Shown here: in pieces, positions 8,678 to 15,978 of the stretch | Layout: every line of letters starts with the position of its first letter | Numbering within the stretch: position 1 is the first letter of the stretch | IMG/VR virus record: IMGVR_UViG_3300042549_006803 | Span: 1-46,351 of that record | Source: a virus | Length of the DNA: 46,351 nt | Strand: one strand, 5' to 3' | Program-made: the position numbers and the translations under genes | The notes under the pieces: model-generated | Database searches by the model: none | Told to the model about the DNA's origin: nothing | What the model saw: only the letters and a program-made list of their open reading frames with translations

Positions 8678-9658
8678 ATGAGAAATATTACCCAAGAGCG
8701 AGTAGTGTATAAGCCCTTCGAATACCCAGAAGCATTTGATTTCTGGATGAAACAACAACAAGCTCATTGGCTGCATACAGAAGTCCCTATGATGTCTGAT
8801 GTAAATGATTGGAAACAAAATTTAAGTGAATCCGAAAAAAATGTTATAGGTTCTATACTAAAAGGATTTGCTCAAACAGAAACAGTAGTAAACGATTACT
8901 GGTCTACATTAGTTACTAAATGGTTTAGAAAACCTGAAATTATAGCAATGGCTGTATGTTTTGCGAATATGGAAACGGTTCACGCCGAAGCTTATTCATT
9001 ATTGAATGAAGAATTAGGATTAGATAATTTTTCTGAATTTTTAGAAGACGAATCAACAATGGCTAAAATTCAAGCATTAATGAATGTAAGAGATAAAATC
9101 GAAGGTGAACCAGATTGGAGCGAACGAGCTAAATCATTAGCCATATTCTCAGCTTTTACTGAAGGTGTTAATTTATTTTCATCATTTGCTATTCTTTTGT
9201 CATTTAAACTAAGAAATTTATTAAAAGGTGTAGGTCAAATTGTAGAATGGTCAATTCGAGATGAATCTCTCCATTCTGAAGCAGGATGTTGGTTGTTTAG
9301 ACAATTATTAATTGAAAAACCTGAATTAGATACTCCCGAATTAAAAGAAGCAATTAAACAAGCTGCTTTATTATCATTAAAACTTGAATTAGATTTTATT
9401 GATAAAGTTTATGAAATGGGAGATTTAGATGGTTGTTCAAAATATGATTTAGTTAGCTTTATTAAATATAGAGTTAATACAAAAATGCAAGATTTAGGTT
9501 ATGAACCTGTTGTCAACGCAATAGATGATGCTTCAATTAAAAGAATGAAATGGTTTGATAGCTTATCAGCAGGAAAACAACATACTGATTTCTTTGCTAA
9601 TAGAGTAACTAATTATTCAAAAGGAGTCCAAAACTGGGACGCAAACGATTTATTTTAA
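8678..9658 (+). CDS. nrdB: Ribonucleotide reductase class I small (beta) subunit
   Basis: A 326-residue ferritin-like R2 protein that houses the dimetal radical centre. Visible ligands are METVHAEAYSLL (Glu99, His102 and candidate radical Tyr106), FTEGVN, and RDESLHSE with Glu and His. At the first-ligand position, usually Asp in classes Ia/Ib, I read Glu68 (FAQTETVVND, aligned with AASDGIVNE of eukaryotic R2). That change is known from class Ic enzymes, but here the Tyr is kept. It forms a complex with the NrdA encoded 6 nt downstream to make dNTPs for phage replication. Family identity is secure; the cofactor subclass is not. Confidence 0.93.
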   Translation: MRNITQERVVYKPFEYPEAFDFWMKQQQAHWLHTEVPMMSDVNDWKQNLSESEKNVIGSILKGFAQTETVVNDYWSTLVTKWFRKPEIIAMAVCFANMETVHAEAYSLLNEELGLDNFSEFLEDESTMAKIQALMNVRDKIEGEPDWSERAKSLAIFSAFTEGVNLFSSFAILLSFKLRNLLKGVGQIVEWSIRDESLHSEAGCWLFRQLLIEKPELDTPELKEAIKQAALLSLKLELDFIDKVYEMGDLDGCSKYDLVSFIKYRVNTKMQDLGYEPVVNAIDDASIKRMKWFDSLSAGKQHTDFFANRVTNYSKGVQNWDANDLF

Positions 9659-9664
9659 TTTTAT

Positions 9665-11377
9665 ATGGACAATAATTTAACTATCGACTACACACAGTGG
9701 GAGAGGGGTAAAGATTACCCTGAGTATTTCGACGAAATTTCATTAGCCACAATTAGCAAGGGATACTTGCTACCTGGGGAAACGCCTAAAAAAGCTTATC
9801 GAAGAGTAGCCGTAGCGGCTTCAACTAGATTAAATAGACCAGATTTAGAGAATAAATTCTTTAAAATTCTTTGGAATGGATGGTTAGGACTTGCTTCTCC
9901 TGTATTATCAAATATGGGTACTAGTAGAGGATTACCAATCTCATGCTTTGGAATCGATACTCCCGACTCAATCAGAGGTATTGGTTTAACTAATGCAGAA
10001 TTAATGAAACTAACCTCAGTAGGAGGTGGAGTTGGTATTAGTTTATCTCGAATTAGAGGTAGAGGTACAGAAATTAAAGGAAATGGTAAATCCGAGGGTG
10101 TAGTGCCATGGGCTAAAATTTACGATTCAACTATTATCGCTACAAATCAAGGATCTGTACGTAGAGGTGCTGCTTCTGTTAATTTAGATATTAATCACTT
10201 TGATATTGATGAATTTTTAGAAATTCGTCGTGCTAAAGGTGATCCTAATAGGCAGTGTTTAAATTTACATCAATGTGTTGTTGTAGATGATATCTTTATG
10301 AGAAAGTTAGAAGCAAGAGACCAAGTTGCTTTAGAGCGTTGGACTAAAATTCTAAAAGCAAGAATGGAAACTGGTGAACCTTACATTATGTTTAAAGACA
10401 ACGTAAACAAACAAAACCCAATTTCATATTTAATGAATAATCTTGATGTGTCTATGACAAACATATGCACTGAAATCACATTACATACAGATGAAGAACA
10501 TTCATTTATATGTTGTTTATCTTCATTAAATTTAGCAAAATATGATGAATGGAAAGATACAGATACTGTTCAACTATCTATTTACTTTTTAGATGGTGTG
10601 ATGCAAGAATTTATTGAAAAAACAAGTGGTAAAGAAAGTATGATTAGAACTAATAATCATGCTAAAAAAGGTAGAGCTTTAGGTTTAGGAGTAATGGGGT
10701 GGCACACATTCTTACAACAAAAACAAGTACCTTTTAACTCAATAGCCTCTACAGCATATACTCACAATGTATTTAGTAAAATTAAAATTGAAGCTGAAGC
10801 TGCGTCACGACAATTAGCAGTAGAATACGGAGAACCAGTATGGTGTCGTGGAACTGGTATGCGTAATACGCATTTACTTGCGATAGCTCCGACAGTCTCT
10901 AATAGTGTCATAACAGGCGGTATCTCTGCAGGAATCGAGCCGTTACCCGCAAATATTTACACATTTAACGGCGCTAAAGGTACATTTATTCGTAAGAATA
11001 AAGTATTAGAAGTTATGTTAGACTCTAAAGGTGAAAACAAAGATAAATGGTGGGATCAAATGCTGAGAGACAATGGTTCAGTACTAAACTTACCGGATAC
11101 TGTTTTAACTCCGGATGAAAAAGAATTATTCTTAACATTCCCTGAGATTAATCAATTAGAATTGGTTAGACAAGCCGCAATTAGACAAAGATATATAGAT
11201 CAAACACAATCTTTAAATTTATCATTCGATCCTCAAGATTCTCCTAAATGGATTAACCAAGTTCATATAGAAGCTTGGAAATTGGGAATAAAAACATTAT
11301 ATTATTTAAGAACAGATTCAGTAATTAAAGGTGATTTAGGATCACGCCAAGCAGATTGTGTATCTTGCGACGGATAA
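9665..11377 (+). CDS. nrdA: Ribonucleotide reductase class I large (alpha) subunit
   Basis: A 570-residue catalytic subunit, short for the family because the N-terminal ATP-cone is absent, so dATP activity regulation is probably lost. Catalytic landmarks are present: Cys in LPISCFG and FICCLSSLNL for the redox pair, NICTE with the radical Cys flanked by Asn and Glu, PLPANIYT near the active site, and a Tyr-Tyr pair in TLYYLRTDS for radical transfer. The C-terminus DCVSC is the swinging dithiol re-reduced by thioredoxin, and a thioredoxin gene lies 0.6 kb downstream. It is paired with nrdB directly upstream. Confidence 0.94.
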   Translation: MDNNLTIDYTQWERGKDYPEYFDEISLATISKGYLLPGETPKKAYRRVAVAASTRLNRPDLENKFFKILWNGWLGLASPVLSNMGTSRGLPISCFGIDTPDSIRGIGLTNAELMKLTSVGGGVGISLSRIRGRGTEIKGNGKSEGVVPWAKIYDSTIIATNQGSVRRGAASVNLDINHFDIDEFLEIRRAKGDPNRQCLNLHQCVVVDDIFMRKLEARDQVALERWTKILKARMETGEPYIMFKDNVNKQNPISYLMNNLDVSMTNICTEITLHTDEEHSFICCLSSLNLAKYDEWKDTDTVQLSIYFLDGVMQEFIEKTSGKESMIRTNNHAKKGRALGLGVMGWHTFLQQKQVPFNSIASTAYTHNVFSKIKIEAEAASRQLAVEYGEPVWCRGTGMRNTHLLAIAPTVSNSVITGGISAGIEPLPANIYTFNGAKGTFIRKNKVLEVMLDSKGENKDKWWDQMLRDNGSVLNLPDTVLTPDEKELFLTFPEINQLELVRQAAIRQRYIDQTQSLNLSFDPQDSPKWINQVHIEAWKLGIKTLYYLRTDSVIKGDLGSRQADCVSCDG

Positions 11378-11389
11378 AAATAAGTTATT

Positions 11390-11545
11390 ATGGAAGAAAT
11401 AGATGAATATCTTAAAACGGTTGAAAGTGAATTAAATGAAATTCAAGCTAAAGTAGAAGCAAATCCTGAAGTTGCATCTCAATATGAATCTCGTTTAATT
11501 GAACTAGTAGAAGAATTAGTATCTCAATTAACAAAAATAGAATAA
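11390..11545 (+). CDS. Small acidic coiled-coil protein
   Basis: A 51-codon reading frame with the typical leader TAAGTTATTATG, filling the gap between nrdA and the QueD-like gene. The product is highly charged, Glu-rich and almost entirely helical (for example MEEIDEYLKTVESELNEI), with heptad-like spacing that suggests a short coiled coil. No family recognised. Start context, tight spacing (4 nt to the next gene) and biased composition support it as a real gene. Confidence 0.6.
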   Translation: MEEIDEYLKTVESELNEIQAKVEANPEVASQYESRLIELVEELVSQLTKIE

Positions 11546-11549
11546 AGTT

Positions 11550-12011
11550 ATGAAATTTCAATCAACAAAAGTCTTCGATGGTTACTCCACAGTATTTCGT
11601 CAATGGAGAGCAGAAGGAACTCACTGTAGTTTTCTTCATGGTTATGGTATTTCTTTTAAAATTGTATTTGAGGGAGAACTTGATGAAAGAAACTGGGTGT
11701 GGGACTTTGGAGGAATGAAGAGAGCTAAAAACACTATTGATGGTATGGCTCCTAAAGTATGGATGGACTTTATGTTTGATCACACATACCTGATTGCATC
11801 TGATGATCCATTTCTAAGCATAGCACTTCAAATGTACGATGATGGAGTAGCCCAAGTAAGAATAGTACCTGCTACCGGAGCAGAACAATTTGCAAAATTT
11901 ATTTACGATAAAGTATCTAAATTTATTACAATTGAAACAGATAATAGAGTACGAGTAGTAAGCGTAGAATTTAAAGAACATAGTAAAAACTCAGCAATAT
12001 ATACAGAATAA
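11550..12011 (+). CDS. queD: QueD-like 6-carboxytetrahydropterin synthase family protein
   Basis: A 153-residue T-fold protein of the PTPS/QueD family. It contains FRQWRAEGTHCSFLHGYG followed by ELDERNWVWDFGGMK, FDHTYLI and a distal ATGAEQFA, in the order seen in the family. It belongs to the FRQWR/HGY subfamily, in which the canonical zinc HGH reads HGY and the usual upstream His is missing, so metal binding differs from textbook QueD. QueD turns dihydroneopterin triphosphate into 6-carboxytetrahydropterin, the second step to 7-deazaguanines. FolE, QueE, QueC-like and DpdA-like genes in this window complete the pathway, which supports the assignment. Confidence 0.82.
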   Translation: MKFQSTKVFDGYSTVFRQWRAEGTHCSFLHGYGISFKIVFEGELDERNWVWDFGGMKRAKNTIDGMAPKVWMDFMFDHTYLIASDDPFLSIALQMYDDGVAQVRIVPATGAEQFAKFIYDKVSKFITIETDNRVRVVSVEFKEHSKNSAIYTE

Positions 12012-12012
12012 T

Positions 12013-12264
12013 ATGAAAAAAGTAATTAGATACACAGCAACATGGTGTGGACCGTGTAAAGTATTTGCTCGTACATTTAATAAAGTAGCAGCAGAAACCC
12101 CAGGAATACAATTTGAAACAGTAGATGTGGATTCAGGACACCAATCAATTATGGAAAACGGAATTAGAAATGTTCCTACTACTGTAGTAATTGAGCCAAA
12201 TGGAACTATTAGAAAACAAAGTGGAAATATGAGTGCAGACGCATTAAAAACATTTATAGGATAA
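12013..12264 (+). CDS. trx: Thioredoxin / glutaredoxin-like redoxin
   Basis: An 83-residue single-domain thioredoxin. The active site TWCGPCK is at residues 10-16 near the N-terminus and the cis-Pro loop is at NVPTTVVIE. It lacks the first strand and helix of the ~105-residue host thioredoxins, as phage redoxins often do. Its likely client is the C-terminal CVSC dithiol of the NrdA encoded upstream. Its stop overlaps the DpdA-like start (TAATG). Confidence 0.92.
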   Translation: MKKVIRYTATWCGPCKVFARTFNKVAAETPGIQFETVDVDSGHQSIMENGIRNVPTTVVIEPNGTIRKQSGNMSADALKTFIG

Positions 12265-13052
12265 TGAAAATATCACATGAATTACCGTTATCGTTATTTC
12301 CATATAGTTTTGGATGGAATGATTATGAGTACTGTTTACCTCACTTATTAGATAAACATGCCGATTATAGACAATTTTTCTTAGATTCTAGAGAACGAGA
12401 CCGTTTTATCATAATGGATAACGGTTTATTTGAAGGTGTAACACACACTATCGAAGATTTAAAAGAAAAAATTAATTTAATTGAGCCTGATATATTCATT
12501 GTTCCTGATGAGTGGAATAACAAATCAGCAACCGCTAAAAATGCTAAACATTGGATTCAATACGAGCTACCTGAACGTACTAATTTAATGGTAGTAATGC
12601 AAGGTACTACAATGGGTGAAATACATCAATTATACCAACAATGTGTTGATATGGGTTATACTCACTTCGCATTTAACCATTCCTCAGTAGTATATCATGA
12701 ATTGTGCCCCACAGAAAATTTAATAGCTAATCAAGCTGTTGGCAGAGTACTACTTCTAGAGAATATGAAGCATGAGAATTTGATTAAACCCCACCACTAT
12801 ATCCATCTACTGGGCTGCTCAGTACCCCAAGAATTTACTCACTATAGAGACAATTGGGCACCTGGTTTGATTAATTCCGTAGATACTTCAAATCCTATTA
12901 TATGTGGTGCTTTAGGTATTAGATACAATGAAATTGGTTTATTGGAAAAACCAACAAACAAAATTGAAGAATTTATGGAATCTGATTTAGACGATAAATT
13001 AGAAGATATTAAATATAATATTCAACGTTTTAGAAATTTATGCAATAAATAG
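12264..13052 (+). CDS. dpdA: DpdA-like 7-deazaguanine DNA transglycosylase (TGT fold)
   Basis: A 262-residue protein with tRNA-guanine transglycosylase hallmarks: FIIMDNGLFEG (equivalent to the DSGGFQ substrate loop), PDIFIVPDEW, VVMQGTTMGE (VQG-like), HLLGCSVPQEF (HLLGIG-like) and INSVDTSNP, whose Asp is the likely nucleophile. It is shorter than tRNA TGT and lacks the TGT zinc cysteines, as in phage DpdA proteins that exchange guanine in DNA for a preQ0-type base. The surrounding queD, queC, queE and folE supply that base. The tRNA-versus-DNA target cannot be proven from sequence, but context favours DNA modification that blocks host restriction. Confidence 0.78.
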   Translation: MKISHELPLSLFPYSFGWNDYEYCLPHLLDKHADYRQFFLDSRERDRFIIMDNGLFEGVTHTIEDLKEKINLIEPDIFIVPDEWNNKSATAKNAKHWIQYELPERTNLMVVMQGTTMGEIHQLYQQCVDMGYTHFAFNHSSVVYHELCPTENLIANQAVGRVLLLENMKHENLIKPHHYIHLLGCSVPQEFTHYRDNWAPGLINSVDTSNPIICGALGIRYNEIGLLEKPTNKIEEFMESDLDDKLEDIKYNIQRFRNLCNK

Positions 13053-13083
13053 TTGGATTTGTAAAATATAATTCGTATATTTA
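13053..13083 (+). promoter_or_regulatory. Bacteroidota-type promoter before small-gene cluster
   Basis: TTG at 13053-13055 just after the dpdA stop, a 20-nt spacer, then TATATTTA at 13076-13083 within TTCGTATATTTAT. It leads to the small gene starting at 13108. Confidence 0.68.
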
Positions 13084-13107
13084 TAAAGTAAAACAAATAT
13101 AAAAGTT

Positions 13108-13251
13108 ATGAGTAAAACTTCATCAAAGAGCAAGTACGAGCAATTAATGGCTTGGTTACCAACACTAGGACAATCTAAAAAGTCTAAAGTAGAAAAATCA
13201 ACTACTAAATTCTCTAAAGGAGATTATTACAAACAACAAGGAGTAAAATAA
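13108..13251 (+). CDS. Small basic hypothetical protein
   Basis: A 47-codon frame starting at the ATG of AAAAGTTATG, 24 nt after a strong promoter-like element. The product is Lys/Ser-rich and basic (for example EQLMAWLPTLGQSKKSK), with no recognised domain. The strong upstream promoter and the phage's standard start context argue that it is expressed. Small basic proteins in this position are often early host-takeover factors, but nothing in the sequence proves it. Confidence 0.6.
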   Translation: MSKTSSKSKYEQLMAWLPTLGQSKKSKVEKSTTKFSKGDYYKQQGVK

Positions 13252-13253
13252 TC

Positions 13254-13400
13254 ATGATTGAAATCATAAAACATAGTTTAGGACTGTGTGGTGAAGGTCA
13301 TATTAGTCTTTTAAATTGTTCTCCATTTATAATTGGGGGAGTAGGATATTTTACGTATATTAAATCAAAATTAAAATTAAAGTTATGGAAAAAGAATTAA
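13254..13400 (+). CDS. Small single-span membrane protein
   Basis: A 48-codon frame beginning 2 nt after the preceding stop and overlapping the next gene by 16 nt in another frame. It encodes a hydrophobic stretch (LLNCSPFIIGGVGYFTYIK) flanked by a basic tail KSKLKLKLWKKN, which predicts one membrane span with the Lys-rich end in the cytoplasm. No family recognised. No strong ribosome signal is visible, so translation probably depends on coupling. Confidence 0.45.
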   Translation: MIEIIKHSLGLCGEGHISLLNCSPFIIGGVGYFTYIKSKLKLKLWKKN

Positions 13401-13609
13401 AACCGTACATGATGTCTCTTTATGAGTATCTAGGTAGAGCCGCAGGATCTGAATTAGGAAAAGAAGTAGCTGCTACAGCAGTAGCTTTAAGAGAAACTAT
13501 TAAAGAACAAGATGTTTCTAATCCTAAATATACAGGTAAAATAAAAATGTATCGTAGAGAATTTCTAGATGAGTATTTTGGGAATAAAGTATATGAAGGA
13601 GAAAAATAA
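13385..13609 (+). CDS. Hypothetical protein
   Basis: A 74-residue soluble protein with start context AAAGTTATG. It has mainly helical composition and ends in a Tyr/Glu-rich tail (EFLDEYFGNKVYEGEK). No recognised domain, signal or cysteine motif. It belongs to the run of small genes between dpdA and queC that share the same leader and are probably co-transcribed. Confidence 0.65.
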   Translation: MEKELKPYMMSLYEYLGRAAGSELGKEVAATAVALRETIKEQDVSNPKYTGKIKMYRREFLDEYFGNKVYEGEK

Positions 13610-13615
13610 AAAGTT

Positions 13616-13807
13616 ATGACAATATTACGAAAATACGAAACTGTAACTGATGTTAATGTTTATGAAGTAAAACTCACTGATGAACAATTAGCAATGTATC
13701 AAGAAGATGAAGATCTTTTCTGGGATAGATTTGATAGTGATTTAGATTGGGAATTTATTTACGACAAAGTAGGTGATCCTGATTTTGAATTTGAGTTAAG
13801 AAAATAA
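13616..13807 (+). CDS. Small acidic hypothetical protein
   Basis: A 63-residue, strongly acidic protein (QEDEDLFWDRFDSDLDWEF) following the previous gene by 6 nt with leader AAAAAGTTATG. High Asp/Glu and aromatic content resembles DNA-mimic or inhibitor proteins that phages use against host factors, but this is only a compositional resemblance. No family recognised. Confidence 0.65.
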   Translation: MTILRKYETVTDVNVYEVKLTDEQLAMYQEDEDLFWDRFDSDLDWEFIYDKVGDPDFEFELRK

Positions 13808-13858
13808 CAACGTTTGCCTATACGTTTCAAATACCTGGTACAAATTAAATTATAAATT

Positions 13859-14731
13859 ATGTCTAAAAAACATGTTGTAGTATCCTTAAGTGGAGGAATG
13901 GACTCAAGCACACTATTGCTTAGATGTCTAAAAGAGTATGATAGTGTAACAGCTATTTCATTTGACTATGGTCAAAAACACAGAGTAGAGTTAGAGAGAG
14001 CTCAAGCATTAGTAGATTATATTTGCAATAACGATATAGGAATTGCTAACAGTATCAAGTATCGCCAAATCAAACTAGACGGGTTAGTTGATTTATTAGA
14101 TTCAGCTTTGGTAACAGGAGGTAAAGATGTACCAGAAGGTCACTATGAGCAAGACAATATGAAAGAAACGGTTGTTCCTAACAGAAACAAGATGTTTGCT
14201 TCTATTTCTCAAGCAGTAGCTTTATCAATTGCAAATCGTACAGAAGAGACTTGTGATATTGCTTTAGGAATTCATGCTGGTGATCATGCTATCTATCCAG
14301 ACTGTCGTCAAGAATTTAGAGATGCAGATGATGCTGCTTTTAGAATCGGAAATTGGGATGCAGAAAGAGTAAATTATTTCTCACCTTATCTTCAAGGAGA
14401 TAAATTCGATATCTTAAAAGACGGAGAAGTATTATGTGAAGAGTTGGGATTAGATTTTGATGAAGTTTATTCAAGAACTAATACATCTTATAAACCAATT
14501 AAGATAGTAACTAACGGGTTTATACAGACATCTCCGGAAAATACAAAATTTACCTCACCAATAGTGACTTGGTATTCAGACTACAAATCAGCTTCATCAG
14601 TAGAACGTATTGAAGCATTTATTAAACTAGGAAGAAAAGATCCAGTTGCTTATGCAGACGAAACAGGACCAGTAACATGGGAAGTAGCTAGAGCTGCAGT
14701 AGAACAAGTGCTAGAAGCACATAACAATTAA
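13859..14731 (+). CDS. queC: QueC-like 7-deazaguanine synthase lacking zinc cysteines
   Basis: A 290-residue PP-loop ATPase with SLSGGMDSSTLL at residues 9-20, SFDYGQKHRVEL, and the QueC ending ERIEAFIKLGRKDPVAYAD. QueC converts 7-carboxy-7-deazaguanine to preQ0 through the 7-amido intermediate, using ATP and ammonia. The zinc site normally formed by SCY plus CGxCxxC is replaced here: the regions read TNTSYKP and WYSDYKSASSVER, so all four expected Cys positions are Ser, Tyr, Tyr and Ala. The protein may therefore stop at the amide, use another stabilisation, or have a new role. A weak promoter-like TTTG/TACAAATT pair lies upstream, with 22-nt spacing. Confidence 0.85.
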   Translation: MSKKHVVVSLSGGMDSSTLLLRCLKEYDSVTAISFDYGQKHRVELERAQALVDYICNNDIGIANSIKYRQIKLDGLVDLLDSALVTGGKDVPEGHYEQDNMKETVVPNRNKMFASISQAVALSIANRTEETCDIALGIHAGDHAIYPDCRQEFRDADDAAFRIGNWDAERVNYFSPYLQGDKFDILKDGEVLCEELGLDFDEVYSRTNTSYKPIKIVTNGFIQTSPENTKFTSPIVTWYSDYKSASSVERIEAFIKLGRKDPVAYADETGPVTWEVARAAVEQVLEAHNN

Positions 14732-14735
14732 TATT

Positions 14736-15152
14736 ATGAACGAAACAACAACAAACCTATCAGGATTATTCTCATCAGGGCTAGTAGCATCAGGAACTGG
14801 GACAGTATCAAATTTATACTCAGGTACCCCAGGCACCGTATACTCAGGAACACCTTATAACACTACAACCACAACCACACCAGGAAACGGATTAACATTA
14901 GTAGGAAATTCAACAATCCATTACGAACCAATACAAACAAATAGAATGACACCAAAACAAGTAAACGTAGCAGTATTCACAATCACAAGAGATAAGGATA
15001 CAAATGAAATTAATTCAACTAAATTCTTAAAAGAATTATGGATTGAACAAAAAAATGGAACATCAATTGATTTACTAGTTGCAAAACAATTAGGAAATGA
15101 TTTTGATCCAGAAACTACAGTTATTAAAGTTCTTTCTACAGTAAGTTTCTAA
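14736..15152 (+). CDS. Hypothetical protein with Thr/Gly-rich N-terminus
   Basis: A 138-residue protein in two parts. The first ~65 residues are low-complexity, rich in Thr, Ser and Gly with SGTP repeats (SGTPGTV, SGTPYNTTTTTT). The rest is a compact alpha/beta segment (KQVNVAVFTITRD, KFLKELWIEQKNG). No known family recognised. The disordered N-terminus followed by a small domain is compatible with a virion decoration or adaptor protein, but neighbours (queC and a conserved phage protein) give no clear clue. Its stop overlaps the next start (TAATG). Confidence 0.7.
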   Translation: MNETTTNLSGLFSSGLVASGTGTVSNLYSGTPGTVYSGTPYNTTTTTTPGNGLTLVGNSTIHYEPIQTNRMTPKQVNVAVFTITRDKDTNEINSTKFLKELWIEQKNGTSIDLLVAKQLGNDFDPETTVIKVLSTVSF

Positions 15153-15496
15153 TGGGATTAGATAACTTAGATCAGAATTATTATGATAGGAATTTCCCAG
15201 GAACTAACCATCCCTGGAATACTCCTAGTAGTAATCAAGTAGCAAAGTACAGAAAGAAACCAGTAGTGGTTGAAGCAGAACAATTTGTTATATGGGATCT
15301 AAAAAATATACCACCATTTGTAACAGTACAAGGAGTCACATTCCCAGTAACTAAAGAAGCTACTATTGTAGTACCAACCCTAGAAGGACAGCATATAGCA
15401 TCCAACTTAGATTGGATAATAAAAGGAGTCAATGGGGAGCTTTATCCATGCAAACCAGATATTTTTGAAAAAACTTACGAAGAAATTTGGGATTAA
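15152..15496 (+). CDS. Conserved phage protein of unknown function
   Basis: A 114-residue protein whose core matches a small protein common in many unrelated phages: KYRKKPVVVEAEQF near residue 32, a THLEG-like TLEGQHIASNLDWIIKG, and GELYPCKPDIFEKTYE at the C-terminus. The family's role is unknown to me. The N-terminal ~30 residues are Asn/Pro-rich and likely disordered. Translation is coupled to the previous gene by TAATG. It is the last protein gene before the RNA island. Confidence 0.8.
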   Translation: MGLDNLDQNYYDRNFPGTNHPWNTPSSNQVAKYRKKPVVVEAEQFVIWDLKNIPPFVTVQGVTFPVTKEATIVVPTLEGQHIASNLDWIIKGVNGELYPCKPDIFEKTYEEIWD

Positions 15497-15502
15497 TAAA
15501 AA

Positions 15503-15628
15503 AAGACCGCCAGTAATGACACGCACGGCAACCGAAATGTAAAAGCGCTCAATGATTAGGCAATGCGAACGATGAAGACCAGATACCTCACTGTGCGTAG
15601 GTAAGTTTCAAAGCTGGTCGGCGGTCTT
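15503..15628 (+). ncRNA. Unidentified structured RNA, module 1 (pseudoknotted)
   Basis: There is no credible protein gene here. A perfect 9-bp closing stem joins 15503-15511 (AAGACCGCC) and 15620-15628. Directly stacked on it is a 6-bp stem, GACCAG 15577-15582 with CTGGTC 15614-15619, enclosing a hairpin TACCT 15584-15588/AGGTA 15599-15603. The loop of that hairpin holds GTGCGT (15593-15598), perfectly complementary to ACGCAC at 15521-15526, so a 6-bp pseudoknot is possible. Such nested complementarity in 126 nt is unlikely by chance. I cannot match it to RNase P, SRP, 6S or a group I intron core. Class unknown. Confidence 0.65.
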
Positions 15629-15640
15629 AGAATAGTAAAA

Positions 15641-15844
15641 CACACCCCAGTAGATAGGTCCGCCAAGAAAGTCTTTAAACAACGTGGGAACTGCGGCTCT
15701 CCCAATGTGGCTGGAATGTTTTATAAAATATCAATGCTTGCTGTTAGGCTGATGACATAAGAAAAAGGGTTTATAGTACGATCAGCAAACCAGAAACCCT
15801 GCTCTTGTACAAGCCCCGTAACTGATAACTCGGTAGGCTACAAG
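15641..15844 (+). ncRNA. Unidentified structured RNA, module 2
   Basis: This continues the non-coding island. Stem TGGGA 15685-15689/TCCCA 15700-15704 has a loop containing GCGG (15693-15696) that can pair with CCGC at 15660-15663. Stem GCTGAT 15748-15753/ATCAGC 15781-15786 has a loop containing AGGGTTT (15766-15772), complementary to AAACCCT at 15794-15800 outside the stem. A third hairpin pairs CTTGTA 15804-15809 with TACAAG 15839-15844 and inside it GCCCCG 15813-15818 with CGG 15831-15833 and GGC 15836-15838. The recurring loop-to-outside pairing suggests one large pseudoknotted RNA shared with module 1. Identity and boundaries unknown. Confidence 0.55.
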
Positions 15845-15866
15845 AAAGACCCAGATTGGTAAAAAA

Positions 15867-15952
15867 GAATCGGTTGATGTAACTGGATATACCAGCTAGG
15901 GTTAACATCGAGGCTGCCTCGAAATGAGGGTTCGAATCCCTCACCGATTCCA
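15867..15952 (+). ncRNA. tRNA-like element with no assignable anticodon
   Basis: The 3' half is textbook tRNA: T arm GAGGG-TTCGAAT-CCCTC at 15926-15942 followed by ACCGATTC, which pairs over 8 bp with GAATCGGT at 15867-15874. The middle is not a normal cloverleaf: GATGT 15876-15880 pairs with ACATC 15905-15909 as one long arm, and CGAGG 15909-15913/CCTCG 15917-15921 forms a short hairpin with a 3-nt loop. No 7-nt anticodon loop with U33 can be placed. The G-1:C73-like end resembles tRNA-His, but no GTG anticodon is present. It could be a degenerate class II tRNA or the 3' domain of the upstream structured RNA. Confidence 0.5.
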
Positions 15953-15978
15953 AAATAAATTATTATTTATTACAAAAC

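Noticed and set aside
15503-15952. RNase P RNA, SRP RNA or group I intron
   Set aside because: The stretch CAGAAACCC recalls RNase P CR-V, but no CR-I partner or P4 pairing exists; no SRP tetraloop domain and no P7/G-binding core of a group I intron could be found.
15867-15952. tRNA-His
   Set aside because: The G-1:C73-like end fits, but there is no GTG anticodon and no standard D or anticodon arm.
15771-15953. Minus-strand open frame across the RNA island
   Set aside because: It runs antisense to the tRNA-like element, lacks the phage start context and has no family resemblance.
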